A stretch of DNA of 64,000 bases from Ifrita kowaldi (Eukaryota > Chordata > Aves > Passeriformes > Cinclosomatidae): the NCBI GenBank assembly GCA_013398055.1, contig VZRS01014466.1, positions 124,001-188,000 on the forward strand, read 5' to 3'. The position numbers and the translations under genes are program-made. Shown piece by piece: positions 1 through 12,115 of this stretch. Below the pieces are notes generated by a model that was not told where the DNA came from, did no database searches, and worked only from the letters and a program-made list of their open reading frames with translations. Position 1 is the stretch's first letter, and every line of letters begins with the position of its first letter.

Positions 1-2394
1 ATGGAGCAGGAGAAGGAAAGGAGCAACACCATAAATCTGAAAACATACCATTATGATTTGGAATAAGAAGGGGGCTCATCTGTACTCAATGGTACATTTG
101 GCCTGCACATATTTATTGACACACTGATTATTTCCCTTTGGAGAAACAATCTGGTGCTGGGATTATTTGGTCTGTGGCTGTTCCTCAGGAAAGTTTGATG
201 GGGCCCTTGGAGACCACATATTATCTCTCACTTGTGGGGCAGTCCCATAATTCTACCTTTTCAGAAACTTGCAGGTGATATTCCCTTTTGTCTCTGCCCA
301 CGTGAAAATCTTCATTCGTAATTGTTAAGATCAAAAAGCTGACAAGCTGCCTAGAGCAATATAAAGTTGTGTTACCAGTAATAGTGCTGGTGATCTCTAG
401 AGAGACAAATGAGTGTGGATAAAAAGACATCTTATCAGTAGTGGCTTTCAGGACCCGGGATAAATTTCCATTTCCCCACCTAAAGAAATATCTGCGGCAG
501 AACCCCACTGAAACAATCCCACAGGACAAGAGCACAACTTTGGTAGCTTCTTCTCCAGAAGACTTTAAGTTCATTGTTTCTTATGCAGATATGAAAAATT
601 TTACTGCCAGAATTAGTGGTTAAAGTGATCTGGCTGATAAAAAAAAATGGCCTGAGGGAGGATTTCCTTCTGACACAGTTGATCTCTGTAAGAAACAAAA
701 GCAGCCTTGGCAAGAAGAATTTAGGTGTTTTTAACCTTCTTCAGGGTGGCATTTAGAATCATGTGAGAAAACTGTACACTTAGCATCAGTTCCTAGAATC
801 ACATGGTTGTAAAATCATCCAGTGCTCATTTTTTTAAAAATACTCTATTCATGATTGTGAGAAAAATTTAGGAAGTCACTTCTAAACCGACAAAGCCAGG
901 AAGGCCAGACATACCAAATGTGCTCACTGAACTGCAAACTCATAGCTTTGAAGTCAATCTCATGATTTCTAGATACTTTAGATAAATTTTACTGAAGTGT
1001 GGGATGGCAATGCTGCAGTTTTTAGGGCATAACTTCTACCACTCCAAAACCAAACATACCTCTTACAAATCAGTGGTATAAGCAGTCAGTCCTGCCTTTA
1101 CAGATGGCTGGACAATGCCTCTTCAGCCAATTTAGAAAGTGAAGACGCGAAATGTTTCTGAATAATGTAAGCAAACATGAAACAACCTGTAAAGAGAAAA
1201 TATCATGGAATACTCTTTTATGAAATGCAGGGGAATAATATAGTCATCTTACAATGGAAGCTTTTCCCATCACCTTAGCATTTCACTTCAGGCCAAATTC
1301 ATAGATTTTTTTTTTTCCAAGGTATTGATTTTTTTGTATATCCTAAATGAGATTTAAGTAATAATTCTTTTTATTTTTTTCACTGTAAGCTCTCAGGTTA
1401 GGCACCTTGCTTTAGAACAGCCCGTTTCATCATTACATGCCGCACTTATTTTACATTTCTTGCATTCTTAACAATATTTTTCCATGAAAGTTTATTTTGT
1501 CACTTTTTATCTATTAAAAGTTGGTTTAAAACATTAGCAAAAAAAAAAGCAATAGAATTATTAAGGCACATTCCACGCTATAGGTCCAACTGCTCCAAAT
1601 GTTCATAATTTTTCCTTCCAAGCGCACATATTTCACTAAACCTTGTCTTGTTCTATTTCTCACTCTCAGGTTTCTTTCACTCTTCACTGGCATAAACAGA
1701 GAGACTGATATTCTTTGAAAATCTATCCACAAAGATCATTTGTTCTTGACATACAATATCTTATTTGCAAGAATATTTTATATAAGAGCTGAATTATTGA
1801 TAGACAGCCTTAACATAACATTTAGGGCAAAATATTGTTGCTGTATTAAACTGTATTGTATTACTTTCAGGTCAAGTGATGGAAGAGTTTTATCTTTGTA
1901 GCTTTGATCACAGAGATTCAGAAAATTCGACAAATCAAATTGAATCTGCCAGATCAAAATGTGCACCTTCTTAGTTTTGCTGAAGAAAGAATCCACCAAG
2001 TTCTAAACTTAAGAGGGGAAAAAAAGAGTCTGTTTTCTCTGTAGAAATAAGGCAGCTTTTCGTGCCCCAGTCTTTTAAAGCTGAGAATTCCTGGCCAATA
2101 TAATTATATTGCTCTAGAAGAAAGCATATAACAAAGTTCCTACATAATGAATACACAAGGGAATTTTAAATTTGTATGAAGACTTCTCAAAAATAAAATT
2201 TTTCAGCATTGTCCAAAATTTCTGTCAATACACTTAACACTCTTATTGCAGACAGACAGGCTCAGAAGATACTCAACCTCAAAGAATACCAAACAGCACT
2301 TCCCAGACGTGTTATCTCAGGTCTCCTCAGCCCCATGCCCTCTCCTGGCTCTAATTTAAATTTTCCATTGATAACCATTATTGAGAAGAACAAA
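1..2394. other. Gene-free unique AT-rich DNA
   Basis: No recognisable exon, RNA gene or repeat is visible here. The short open frames on both strands around 220-710 overlap each other and resemble no family. T- and A-runs occur near 1304-1318 and 1540-1550. The block is most simply intergenic or intronic vertebrate DNA. Confidence 0.6.
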
Positions 2395-2560
2395 ACCTGT
2401 GGCCCGATTCTGTCGCCATGCAAGGTTTGACTTCAGCCTCTTATCTGGAACAAATGTTCATAGGTGTAATGGTGCTGGGTCAGACCACAGATCCATGTCC
2501 TCAATCCAACAGTGGTCAACAGTTGATCACCATGGAAATATCTATGGAAGGGCCCTTTTT
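2395..2560. repeat. Old interspersed repeat relic (CR1/L3-like amniote fragment)
   Basis: The stretch at about 2472-2487 (GCTGGGTCAGACCA-type), followed by ATCCATG and then CAACAGTGGTCAACAG near 2507-2522, has the order and wording of a dispersed repeat common in archosaur and turtle genomes. I remember it as a LINE 3'-end-derived element. The preceding GGCCCGATTCTGTCGCC near 2400 resembles another old repeat motif. Copies this diverged are hard to place, so the strand and exact boundaries are open. This assignment comes from memory of the consensus and was not computed. Confidence 0.4.
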
Positions 2561-5500
2561 TAGGTCAGTTGAGAATAAGAGTCAAAACAATCCCTAGCAC
2601 CACGTGTTACAATTTGCCTTAGCCCCCCATAAAGCACTGCTAAGATTATTCACACAGCTATGTTTTCCTCAAATAATCTGACAGACTATTAAAAAACAAT
2701 AAACCACTATAATGAATAGATTTTTGCCAGATTTTCTCAACTCATCAGAGGGCATTTCTCCTGAATATGCAACTAGACTTTTATATGAGGAAGGTTTGGC
2801 ACAATTGCTTTATAGAACTTAGAGTACAGCAAATCCTCCCCCAGATCCTCAACACCTCACCTTAAATCTAGAGGCTCCTCAAACCAAAGCCCCTCCCAAG
2901 TCAATTTAGTTGTTTTCACTCCATATCACACTTTATTGCCTCTATGCTTCTCTCTCAAGAATGACAAAATGATGTGGAGGAAGCCAATTGCTGATACCTG
3001 AAAGGGCTGCCTCACTAGGGGTGGGATTTATTTCACAGCAAACAGTCACAGGACCATTAAGAAACTATTTCTGCATCCTTTACTCAAAGGAGGAATATTA
3101 CCAGAGGATTAGGTAAGAGGGAATCCCAATTTCAGTATCAAAATATTTAACCATAAACTAATGTCTCCTGTTCCAGACTTGTTCTTCCTCTCAGAACTGC
3201 ACGTCACTGTGCATCATGGAAATGAAACAGCAGATGTTTCCAAATATAGAGCCAGAGTCATTGTGCTTTCAGCTGTCTTCCTGGACTGCAGACATACATT
3301 ATACTTGTAGGCAGAAAGCCTTCTAAAATACCTGACAAAATTGGGGAGGAGGTCTAAAATTTTAAATAATGAGCATATTAAAAATATTTATAGCTGATAT
3401 TTGAAAGATGCAGAGTGGGTAAGGTGGAACTGCTAGTAACACCATTCCTGCAGCAAGCCCTTTCAGCTAAATCCCTGTAGAACGTCCAGCTGGACGTCTG
3501 CAGAGGAATTTGACACTGACATCCCTGGTAGTCATTCAGTGGGTGCTGGCTGATGAAAGATACTGAGTGCTTAGAGTAAGAATCCTGTTGAAAACCCATG
3601 GCAGCTTTAAAAACAAAACCAGGTAGTGGTTTCCAAAAAGGAACAAAATGTATTGTGAACTTGATACTCATCTCAATTTATAGTTGATCTTTAATCTGCA
3701 AACCCACCCACAAAACAATTGCTGGTTGATTTTCATTGTATGTCTTGCTGAAAGAGAAAAGGCAATTGGTGATATGATGTACTTTCACTGTTAGAAATAG
3801 CTGTGCCATTTGGAAGTGGTGGAGGGAAGGTATGAGCTGGTTGTTTAGGACCATATGTCTTCAACATATACCATGTAAGATTAATTTTTAGTTAGAAGAT
3901 TTTGTTTCAAAAGATAGGTATAAGTCATGTTTATCCATTTTTTTTGGACTGGACAAAGGGTAAGTTGTCTAAGATCCATGATGACAGTAACTAAAAAGAA
4001 AAATAATAGAATTAAAAATGGACCCAGCCTCAGAATTTGCATGGATACAAAACTCAGTATCCCTGGGATTTCCAAAACATATGTCCCTGTGTCTCCCTGA
4101 GCTACTATTTTCACCAGGTTTTGAAGTCAGATGAAAATCCCATTATTCCAATCCAATGAGTGTAATCTCCTCACTTACCAGTAGGACAAGAGCCACAAGG
4201 GGATACCTTTTACTATATCCCAGAGCATATTGAGAAACAGCCAATACTGGGAATAAACTGCAAGGTGGTCTTGTATAGGGACTGAAAAGAGAAGTTCAGA
4301 GTAATTGTAACTGCAAAATATGAATATCATATTGATGTTAGGTAATTTTGCAGACATAGTATACTGACAAAAAAATCTGTGGAATGCTCAGGACGAGAAG
4401 ACACCATCACTGTAGCATCAAGGACCATAATCTCTTGCCATTTATGCATACATCTGCTTATTTATCAAAATCAGATCAATTTTCTCTCATTTGTAACTGT
4501 ATTTGTTGATTTTATTTGAAATTTCAGAAACAGGAAAGCCTTTTGCTCTTCTTGGGTTTGTTGTGTTCATTTCACAATGAAGATTTAGTTTTTATTTAAA
4601 CTGGATGGCCCAATATATTCAGTTCAGCTGCTAGATTGACTGTCACTGAGTTGTCAAATGCCTGTTATGAATAGTATACAGAAGGAGAACAAGTTGACCT
4701 TGAACTTGTTAAATGTTTTATGAATGCTACCCATTTCCAGAAAAATATGAATCTGTTTTCCAGATTTGCTCTTTTTGCTTTCCTTAAGGCCGTTCTCAGT
4801 AACAAATGCCTTTCATCTTACTGAGTTGCTTGTTACACGGAAGGTTTGGGAAGGAGAAAACAACATTCTAACGATGAATTTAATACTTGTGGATTGTAGA
4901 GGATTGATTATATTGCAGACTAAATTCCTGGACTTAGCCAAAGGCTATCGAGAATATTGTGGCTATAATGCCAGCCTTGATTCCTAAAACCTGTCAAATT
5001 CTGTTTTATAGTTTTCCATTGCTGGGCTGATTTGGTCTTGGTGACTTTTCTCTTAATTGTCATTTTCACAGCTAAGGAAAGTCAGAGTCAATGATGCTAT
5101 TTAAATAGAATAAATAAAAACAATCCTGGTTTTGATCTGTCCAGCTCCCACAAACCCATGCCTTGTTTCCAAAGATAAGAACATGACCTTAGTGCCTCCA
5201 GCTGGCATTGGAAACACGGAATCCTTGTGCGTACACCAAAGAACACAACAGAAGAGGGGGGCAGTTAGTGCTATAGGATCCAGGTTGTAACCAGCAGAGA
5301 AGCACTCTAAACAGAATTAATTTAAGACACTATATTCAGTACTGGATTTTGATCAAATACTTCAAAAGTAAAAAATAGCAGGTAATTTACTCTGCTGTGA
5401 AATACATTGGTTCCTTTTCAAAAGCTACTTTCAGCTCTTTCAGAATTTGTGGGCAAAGTGGTTTCTATCTAATACATAGTTTTAAAATGCTGTTTTGAAA

Positions 5501-7921
5501 GCCTCTTGCACGATAGAGTTCATAGCAACAGCTTCTGCTACTGCTTTAAGAGCACAATAAGGTTTAATAAGAAGGATGCACTTCAGTTCATAGATTACTT
5601 GTTTTCTGCTTTACTTTATTCATCATAATCTTTACCTATGCTTAGTTAAAAAAAAAAATTAGAAATAAAAAAGCCAGTGACCAGTATTGATCTTCTCTAC
5701 TCCACAGCAGGTTCCCTTGATCTGGATCGAACCTGTCTCTGTCAGTAACAGCTTTTTCAGGAGACAGTTCTATTTAAAATGTTTCACAGGGCATCTAGTT
5801 ATTTGTTCATTTGTCAGGAATGGTGGAAGAGACTATAATAGACAAGCAGCCTCAGCTGGCTGCTGGATGTAAGACTAGATCCAGTCATATCACAAAGACA
5901 GAATGAGCATATATTTTCTGCGCTCTGTGGAAAATAGATTTGTGATACATCTTGACCCAAGACTTATTAAAAAACCCATTATCAATATTAATTGAAATTT
6001 AAAATGTCCTTAAGAATTTCATTGCAAACATTTTTACTCTAATATTGGTTTTGATGTTAAGAATGAGAGGTGAGTGGCATGGGCTGCGGTATGGTACACA
6101 TGGCAGCTATCTATTCCACTCTACAAGATCTATTTTTCAGTTGAATATAAACGGAAATGTTCTCCTGCAGATCACATCCCCCATCATCTGTACCACACAT
6201 TCATGCAAAGCTGGGAAAAGGACAGTCTCTTATTACAATCTTGTTTGTATAATGAAAGCTATCTTGGTCTTCGTGGTTTTCAAAGAGCTTCATCTGAAGA
6301 AGCTTCAATGAACACTGATATACACAATATGTATTCAATGTCATTGAATGTGAGTTACAAGTGTAGTCCAGACCATCCAGTGTCATTTGCAATATCAAAG
6401 ACCACTGATGTCACTTAGGCAGTTGGAGTGCCCATCCTACGTTAGACATGGTGAGAAGAAACCCGAGACCTGTTCCTTTTCTTCTGACACACTTACAAGA
6501 CAAACACATGCTCCATTAAAAATAACACAGCTCTGCTCTGATATGTTTCCCTCCCATGTGTCTGACTTAAAAATATGCCTCAGTTCACGGTGTTATGCTT
6601 ATTAAGATATAATATTACTGCTCTGCAATGAGCCACTTCAGAGAACACAGCAGGGAAGCTGGCTCCCATTGTGTTAAGAGGGCAGTCCCTTTAAACTCAG
6701 CACTGGAGCTAAACATTCTCTGCTTGCAACACTCTCTCTTCTTGCACCCAGAGTTTATTTTTGCTTATTTTTTTCTTCTCTTTTTCTTGTTTTGTTATTT
6801 TCTTGAGTCATGTTGGTTCCACCTCTGAAAAGCTATTGTGACATAATTGACACTACAGCAGCTGAGGCTGAGAGCACTAGAAAGCAACATATTATATTTT
6901 CTTTGCACAGGTCACTGAGCATCCAGTATGATTTTAGCACATCTTGTTGTGGAGAGCTTTTAATGTTAATTTGTTACTATTATTTAAGAATAGTCTGCTG
7001 ACGGGGAGACTACCAGCATGCTGTCTAAACATTAGATATTATTTTGACCTTGCTTTATTCCTGCAGTAAAACCTGATCGCAGGTGGGAAATGCAGGCTGT
7101 TATTCACACATTAACCAACAATAGGAGCTACCCAGATCATAACTGCACATGGAGGGTGAGTGTATGGAAATGATGGAGGGCTTTGTTTCTTCTTTTTTTG
7201 GTCTGTATAAAAGGACTTGCGTGGCACTGATTTTTTGCATTAAAAATAATACATCAAACATTAGGTATAAATAATGCAGAATGCCACTGCACCTGTGGGG
7301 CACATACAATGCTTCCAGTTGAAACAATGAAATTGTTGAAGCAATTAGAAATATGACTCCAAAAGAAGCGGATTATAAAATTATTCTGCTCTGTATCTTA
7401 GCAGTAAAGACAATTTAGCTGGATTTGTTGCAGAGATTTTTGAATGAACAAGTATAGAAGCACAGTATATCTTGGTTTAGGAGTGGCAGGTCACCAGTTT
7501 TCCCCCAGCAGGTTCACTGTCCCAGAGATTCCTCACTGAAATTACCAGTGAACAGCCTGACCCCAGGAACAGGATTGCTGTCATGTGGTAGTGGCTGGGA
7601 ATGTTTCACATACTTAGCACTTACGCATACAACAGCTCTTCTTAATTGCTTTTGCTTCAAAATTTCTGCAGAAAAGCAATTCAGTGAGGCTGGTTAAAGT
7701 GTTACAGGTTTTAGTGATTCTTCAGGTTTTTTAAAGACTTTATGCTTCTGCAAATTTAAGTATCAGTATAAAGATTTTTTTCAGAGCCAAAAGTTTGTTG
7801 TAAATTGATGATTTTTATAAGCTTCCTCCTTTGGTATAGTTTGATCAACATAATTGTTCCTGCTCCCTGCTTAAATTACTATTGCCACTGAGAGCCTCTG
7901 TTTGGGGTAATGATCATTTAT
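2561..7921. other. Gene-free unique AT-rich DNA
   Basis: No supported gene. The only structured item is the 16-bp palindrome at 3482-3497. An open frame at about 6074-6418 (114 codons) begins at GTG and has its first ATG well inside; it matches no family and is treated as chance. The remainder is AT-rich unique sequence with short A and T runs. Confidence 0.55.
3482..3497. repeat. 16-bp perfect palindrome with central CAGCTG E-box and two CpGs
   Basis: ACGTCCAGCTGGACGT reads identically on both strands. The centre is CAGCTG, a bHLH E-box, and each arm carries a CpG and an ACGT core. About one perfect 16-bp palindrome is expected by chance in a window this size, so only the paired CpGs in a CpG-poor background make it stand out. 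Any binding role is inference. Confidence 0.5.
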
Positions 7922-7959
7922 GAATGATCTTCCATTCTGGGAATGAACTTCCATTATGA
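7922..7959 (+). repeat. 19-bp tandem duplication (two units)
   Basis: Units 7922-7940 and 7941-7959 are adjacent and match at 16 of 19 positions (shared core CTTCCATT). It is a small local duplication, probably from replication slippage. No coding or known element context is visible. Confidence 0.7.
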
Positions 7960-8100
7960 ACTAGAGCAGCTGAAGATTTGTCATGGGTATTTATTTACTT
8001 CTTACCAAATACAATTTCCCATCTCATCTGAGCAGGGGCTTCTTTTTAAACCTCTGCTTGAGTCACATTTTTGAGCTGAAGTCTTTTCGAAAATGCTGTC

Positions 8101-8121
8101 CATGTTACCACTGGTAACATG
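8101..8121. promoter_or_regulatory. Perfect 10+1+10 palindrome containing an RFX X-box-like site
   Basis: Arms CATGTTACCA (8101-8110) and TGGTAACATG (8112-8121) are exact reverse complements around one base. The core GTTACC-ACT-GGTAAC (8104-8118) fits the X-box form GTNRCC-N0-3-RGYAAC bound by RFX-family factors. A ten-base arm this close-spaced is not expected by chance in 64 kb (roughly 0.1 occurrences). The symmetry is seen directly; factor binding is inferred. Confidence 0.4.
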
Positions 8122-11100
8122 ATGCACATCTCACGCATCTGTTTCTCTCAAAAAAAACTGTAGCCCTCTAGCCTAACACCAACATATTGATGCTTCATAT
8201 CAGATATTGCAAAACTTACTGCAAATTTTCATTTGTCCATCCAGTCCTTTAGTCTTGGACATACAAATAAGGGGTTCTTTGGGCTGCTGTTGTAAGAATT
8301 CACACAAGGAATCTTCACATGGACTCATGTGCTAGGGCAAAGCGCTTCATACCGGGCTTGGGTCACCTCATGTATATCAAACTACTTCATTCTCAGAATA
8401 AAAATAATAATTAGATGAAGGGAAGTTGAGAATAGTTCAACTCTGCTAAGGCGACATTCATTCTGGAGACTAGACCAAGGTAAACAAGAAAAAAAGGGAA
8501 GTCTTTCCCCAAGATCAGAACAGAGTCCAAAACAAGAGACATCCTTCATCTGCACACAGCTGGGACCTACAGAACCACCTCTTAGTACTGTGCTCTGGGC
8601 TCTATCAGCATGCCACTGTACCTACACAATAAAGTAGTAGTGTCTGGTAGTCCATCTGACAGAATATCCCACAATATTGCCTGGCAAGCCAAGAGGGAAA
8701 GGAAAGTTTCCAGGCAAGATTTAACACAAATTACAAGGAGAAAGTGCCCTCTTGGAACACCAAGAATAGAGAAGAGGCTGTGGCTTGGACAGCACAGACT
8801 GTGCAAGCAGATGGGAGATCTGGAAAACTGTGATGAAAGTAAAAAGGTGTTTCAGTGCATTTAAAAAAAAAAGTTGAAATTTTTAATAAAAAAATACAAC
8901 AAAAAGAGAGGAGATGCATGATAATGTCAGACTGATAAAAAGCCAAACCTCTGCAGGCTGACATGTAGAAGACACATTTAGGAAGTCCAAAGAGGTGTGA
9001 TTTTGTCTGCCATGAAAGGAAGCAGTAAGGATAGGACTGAAAATTTGAAGAAAGGCAATGTTTAAGTGTAAGCAAAAAGCCCAGTAAAATACCTGGGAGA
9101 TACTCGTGTGCTGGTATCTGACAAGCCCATTTTAGATCATCTTTATGAAGTTCCCAATGGCTAAAGGAGACTCAAAGGATAAGGAATACCTAAGTATTGT
9201 CTCTTTTATCACAAGGACCACAATGCTTTATAACCACTTTAAAATTCAGTATTTCAAATTAATTTATATTAAGGGAAAGGTTAAATCATTTATACTGAAT
9301 ATTTGTACAACTAGGCAACCTTTTTCCTCGGAAAGGCTGGAAGTGCCACACAAGGCCTTAAACATTTTTTTGTCTGTAAATCATCTCAGATATTCAGTCA
9401 GTAGGCTTGATCAAGTAAGTAACTTTTCCAAAGCCCTCAAAATCCTGGCAGAGTCTTTACTCTGAGCTTTAATTCCTTTTGCCTAGAAAAATATGTAGAA
9501 GACTGGTCCAGAATAAATCTGATTATTTATATCATAAATAGATATCTCATTTGTGTTTTGAATTATAAATAATCAGGTTTTGAAAATCTGTTTTTATAAA
9601 GAATAAAAATATCCCCAAGATGTATGCAGATACATTAGCATATGCACATTCCTTTCTTTTATTTCAGAGTGAAAAAGTAGCTATATACCAGATACCCATT
9701 ATATGAGCATGTGCAGACCTGAGAATGTGGAACCACTCTTCCTGCTTAAAAGAATCATTCCAGGAGTTTTTAATTGTACTTCATTTGCCTGTACCTAGAG
9801 AAGCTGAAAATTAGAAACCACAAAAAGATTGAGCAAAGTCTGGTGAATTGGAGGGATAATGGAGGCCAGAGGGTAGGAGAAAAATGTTATTTTCTATTTC
9901 TCAGTGGTAAAAGTCCTGATAAGGTGGATGTTTGTTTACATTCCTCAGACATGCCCTCTGTCTAACATTGTGAGTCTTCAGCAAACAGGAGCACTGATAT
10001 GACAGGCATCTATTCAGCTTTCTAATTATGCAAGTACAAATATCTGCCATTTGGATTTTGGTGATTTCAAACAGTAAAAATGAATCTGATAAGAAAGGGA
10101 AAAGGTGAATTTTTATGCTGCAATTGTCTCAGGAGGCAGGGAAGGAGAATTAAGCAAAAGTGTTTGTGATCTTAAAGGCAAATTGGATGACATTTTGGAA
10201 GATATCTATAAAACCAAGGTAGTGATTGATAGAGATGGCAGTGAATTTTTCCTCAGAGCAATTAAAACTTCAGGGTTTTTGCTTTTTTTTCCTCATTTGC
10301 TTACCTATCATTCAAATCTTTAACAGGTAGTAAGACAAACTTAATATGAAAGATTCTTCTTTCATATCACTGAAAGGAGTGCCCTAGACAGCTTCTAGAT
10401 GAGATTCAGTGGCACATAAAGAGAATTTTCCAGTCAAAATGAAGGCAAAAGGAAATCAGGATCATAGTGTGTCCTCTTCCCTGTCATGCTGATGGTTACT
10501 TGGCACACTGATATATGTTTACCCACGGCTGCCTACCCCAGTTTGCCCACAATGGCTGCCTTGACACGAAGATTCACTTGGCAGATGTTTACTTGCATCA
10601 CCTTCAGGACCCCAGTGAGTTACCTTGACTGAAAGTCAAGCCAAAAAGATTCAGTGTTTGCCCCTTTCAGGTCCCATTCTGTCTCCTCAGCAGCAAACTA
10701 CTCCACTCAGTTCAAAAATCAATTTAGTTGCAAGGTCATATGGAAATACCTCACGGTATGAAAAGCTTGCCTCTGTCTTAAGCAGAGGCCTTTGGATGAA
10801 GCAGGAAATTGACCACCTAAAAGCTTTGGCCATACCACACATGCAAAGAACTTTGTGTCCATCTCCTGCCCAGCCAGAGCATAAAACTTCTAAAACTCCA
10901 CGTCGTAATCAATCAAGCTCAGAGGACATGGCTGCTCTTGGCACTCCAGCTGGTTTAGCTCCCATTGCATTTGCTGTAGTTCACTAGCAAAGTATGACAA
11001 CTCACACTGGAAAAGTGCTGAGTAAAAAATTGTCTTTGCATATGCACAGATCACTGCAGATTATGCTATGAATAAGGGAAAGAGATTTAGGTTTTTGGAG

Positions 11101-12101
11101 GTTTTTATCATTTCCATGTCTTACTTTGGTTGGAAGCTTGGTTCAGAGGTCAGGTGTCCTCCCCTAAATTAGCCAGTTGTTTTACTTCTTGTTTATTCCT
11201 TGTATTTTCCAAATAACTTATGAATAATTGTGAAGCTGATCTATTGTGATGATTTGTCAAAACATAATCACATAATACAACACAGGCCAGGTTTTAATTG
11301 TGCTTTAACTGGAGCCCTCGCAGCCTTAAAAAAATAAAGCAGAGATTTTTTTCACTTGCAACCATGAGCTACAGACATAAGTGGCCCTGTGATGAGCTAT
11401 CAGTGGGGAAGGCCCACCAGATGGGAGGAATGAAACAGAAATTTTGTTTATTTCTGCAATCAAGCCAAAGTGAGCTGAAAATCCTGAATGAAAAACTTTC
11501 CACAGAACTTTTACACAAAGATCAGAGACTTTTTCTTGGGATGTACCGCTTGGGAATTTGTGTTCCTTGTTCCTACCACAGTTGTATAATTTTAACATCC
11601 CACAGAGCTGACAGACTTTGACACTAACAACTGTGCAGGGAGTAAAACAGATTTACAAGTGGCAGTGACCTTTTCATCAAGGGAAGTAAAGTAGACCACT
11701 GTACCCCCGACTCACAGTCCTGACAACATCATTCAACATACAGTAGGAAAAGCACTTCAGCAAAAGTTTATGAAAGTGACATTGACACAGCACAGGACAT
11801 TAAATTGATCCAACCAACATGCTGGGAGGTTTAAGTAGCATCTCTTTCTTTTTTTTCGTTGAGATTTGAAGTATTTTCTGCTTTAATAGTGTCATCTGTT
11901 ACTCATACAATTAAAACATACCAGCACCTCTTTAATTACAAATGTGTACAGATTTTGACCATCCGTGTAGTAAAAAAACTGATAAATAAAAATTAAACTA
12001 ACCCATAAATTGAATGTTCCTACCAGCATTTCTTTGCATTCATCTTAGACACCCATAACGCTGTGCTGCCTGGACAGGGCTTATTCACTATCTTGGATCT
12101 T
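8122..12101. other. Gene-free unique DNA
   Basis: No supported gene. An open stretch at 10105-10323 begins at GTG and encodes an acidic/basic segment (around DLKGKLDDILEDIYKTK) with no family match. Another at about 10625-10987 begins at TTG. Neither has convincing splice or start signals. A 13-bp inverted repeat lies at 9519-9576. A-runs near 8861-8872 flank nothing recognisable. Confidence 0.55.
9519..9576. repeat. AT-rich 13-bp perfect inverted repeat, 32-nt spacer
   Basis: CTGATTATTTATA (9519-9531) and TATAAATAATCAG (9564-9576) are exact reverse complements. The element is 58 bp overall and could be a small MITE remnant, but no target-site duplication is visible. The AT-rich arms also make chance pairing plausible. 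Confidence 0.4.
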
Positions 12102-12115
12102 GTTACCCTAGCAAC
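12102..12115. promoter_or_regulatory. X-box (RFX-type) motif GTTACCCTAGCAAC
   Basis: The 14-mer fits GTNRCC-N2-RGYAAC exactly, the binding form of RFX transcription factors, which act in ciliary and MHC-class-II gene control among others. It sits in unique, moderately GC sequence after a CTGCCTGGACAGGGC stretch. With the palindrome at 8101 it is the second full consensus match in the window, against about 0.5 expected. There is no promoter or transcript evidence. Confidence 0.35.

Noticed and set aside
5720..5760. GGATCGAACC, resembling a tRNA T-loop on the minus strand
   Set aside because: The flanking bases cannot form a five-pair T-stem and no other tRNA arms are present.
6074..6418. 114-codon plus-strand frame with GGTGAGTGG nearby
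   Set aside because: It starts at GTG and no acceptor/donor pair brackets it; product unrecognised.
8765..9050. AGAGAAGAGGCTG and GGATAGGACTGAAAATTTG, similar to CR1 internal strings
   Set aside because: Spacing is about twice that expected in CR1 and the sequence between them does not match.
10105..10323. Charged segment resembling a coiled-coil exon
   Set aside because: Starts at GTG, ends in a poly-T-encoded Phe/Leu tail and lacks a good polypyrimidine tract at its left edge. Not enough to call an exon.
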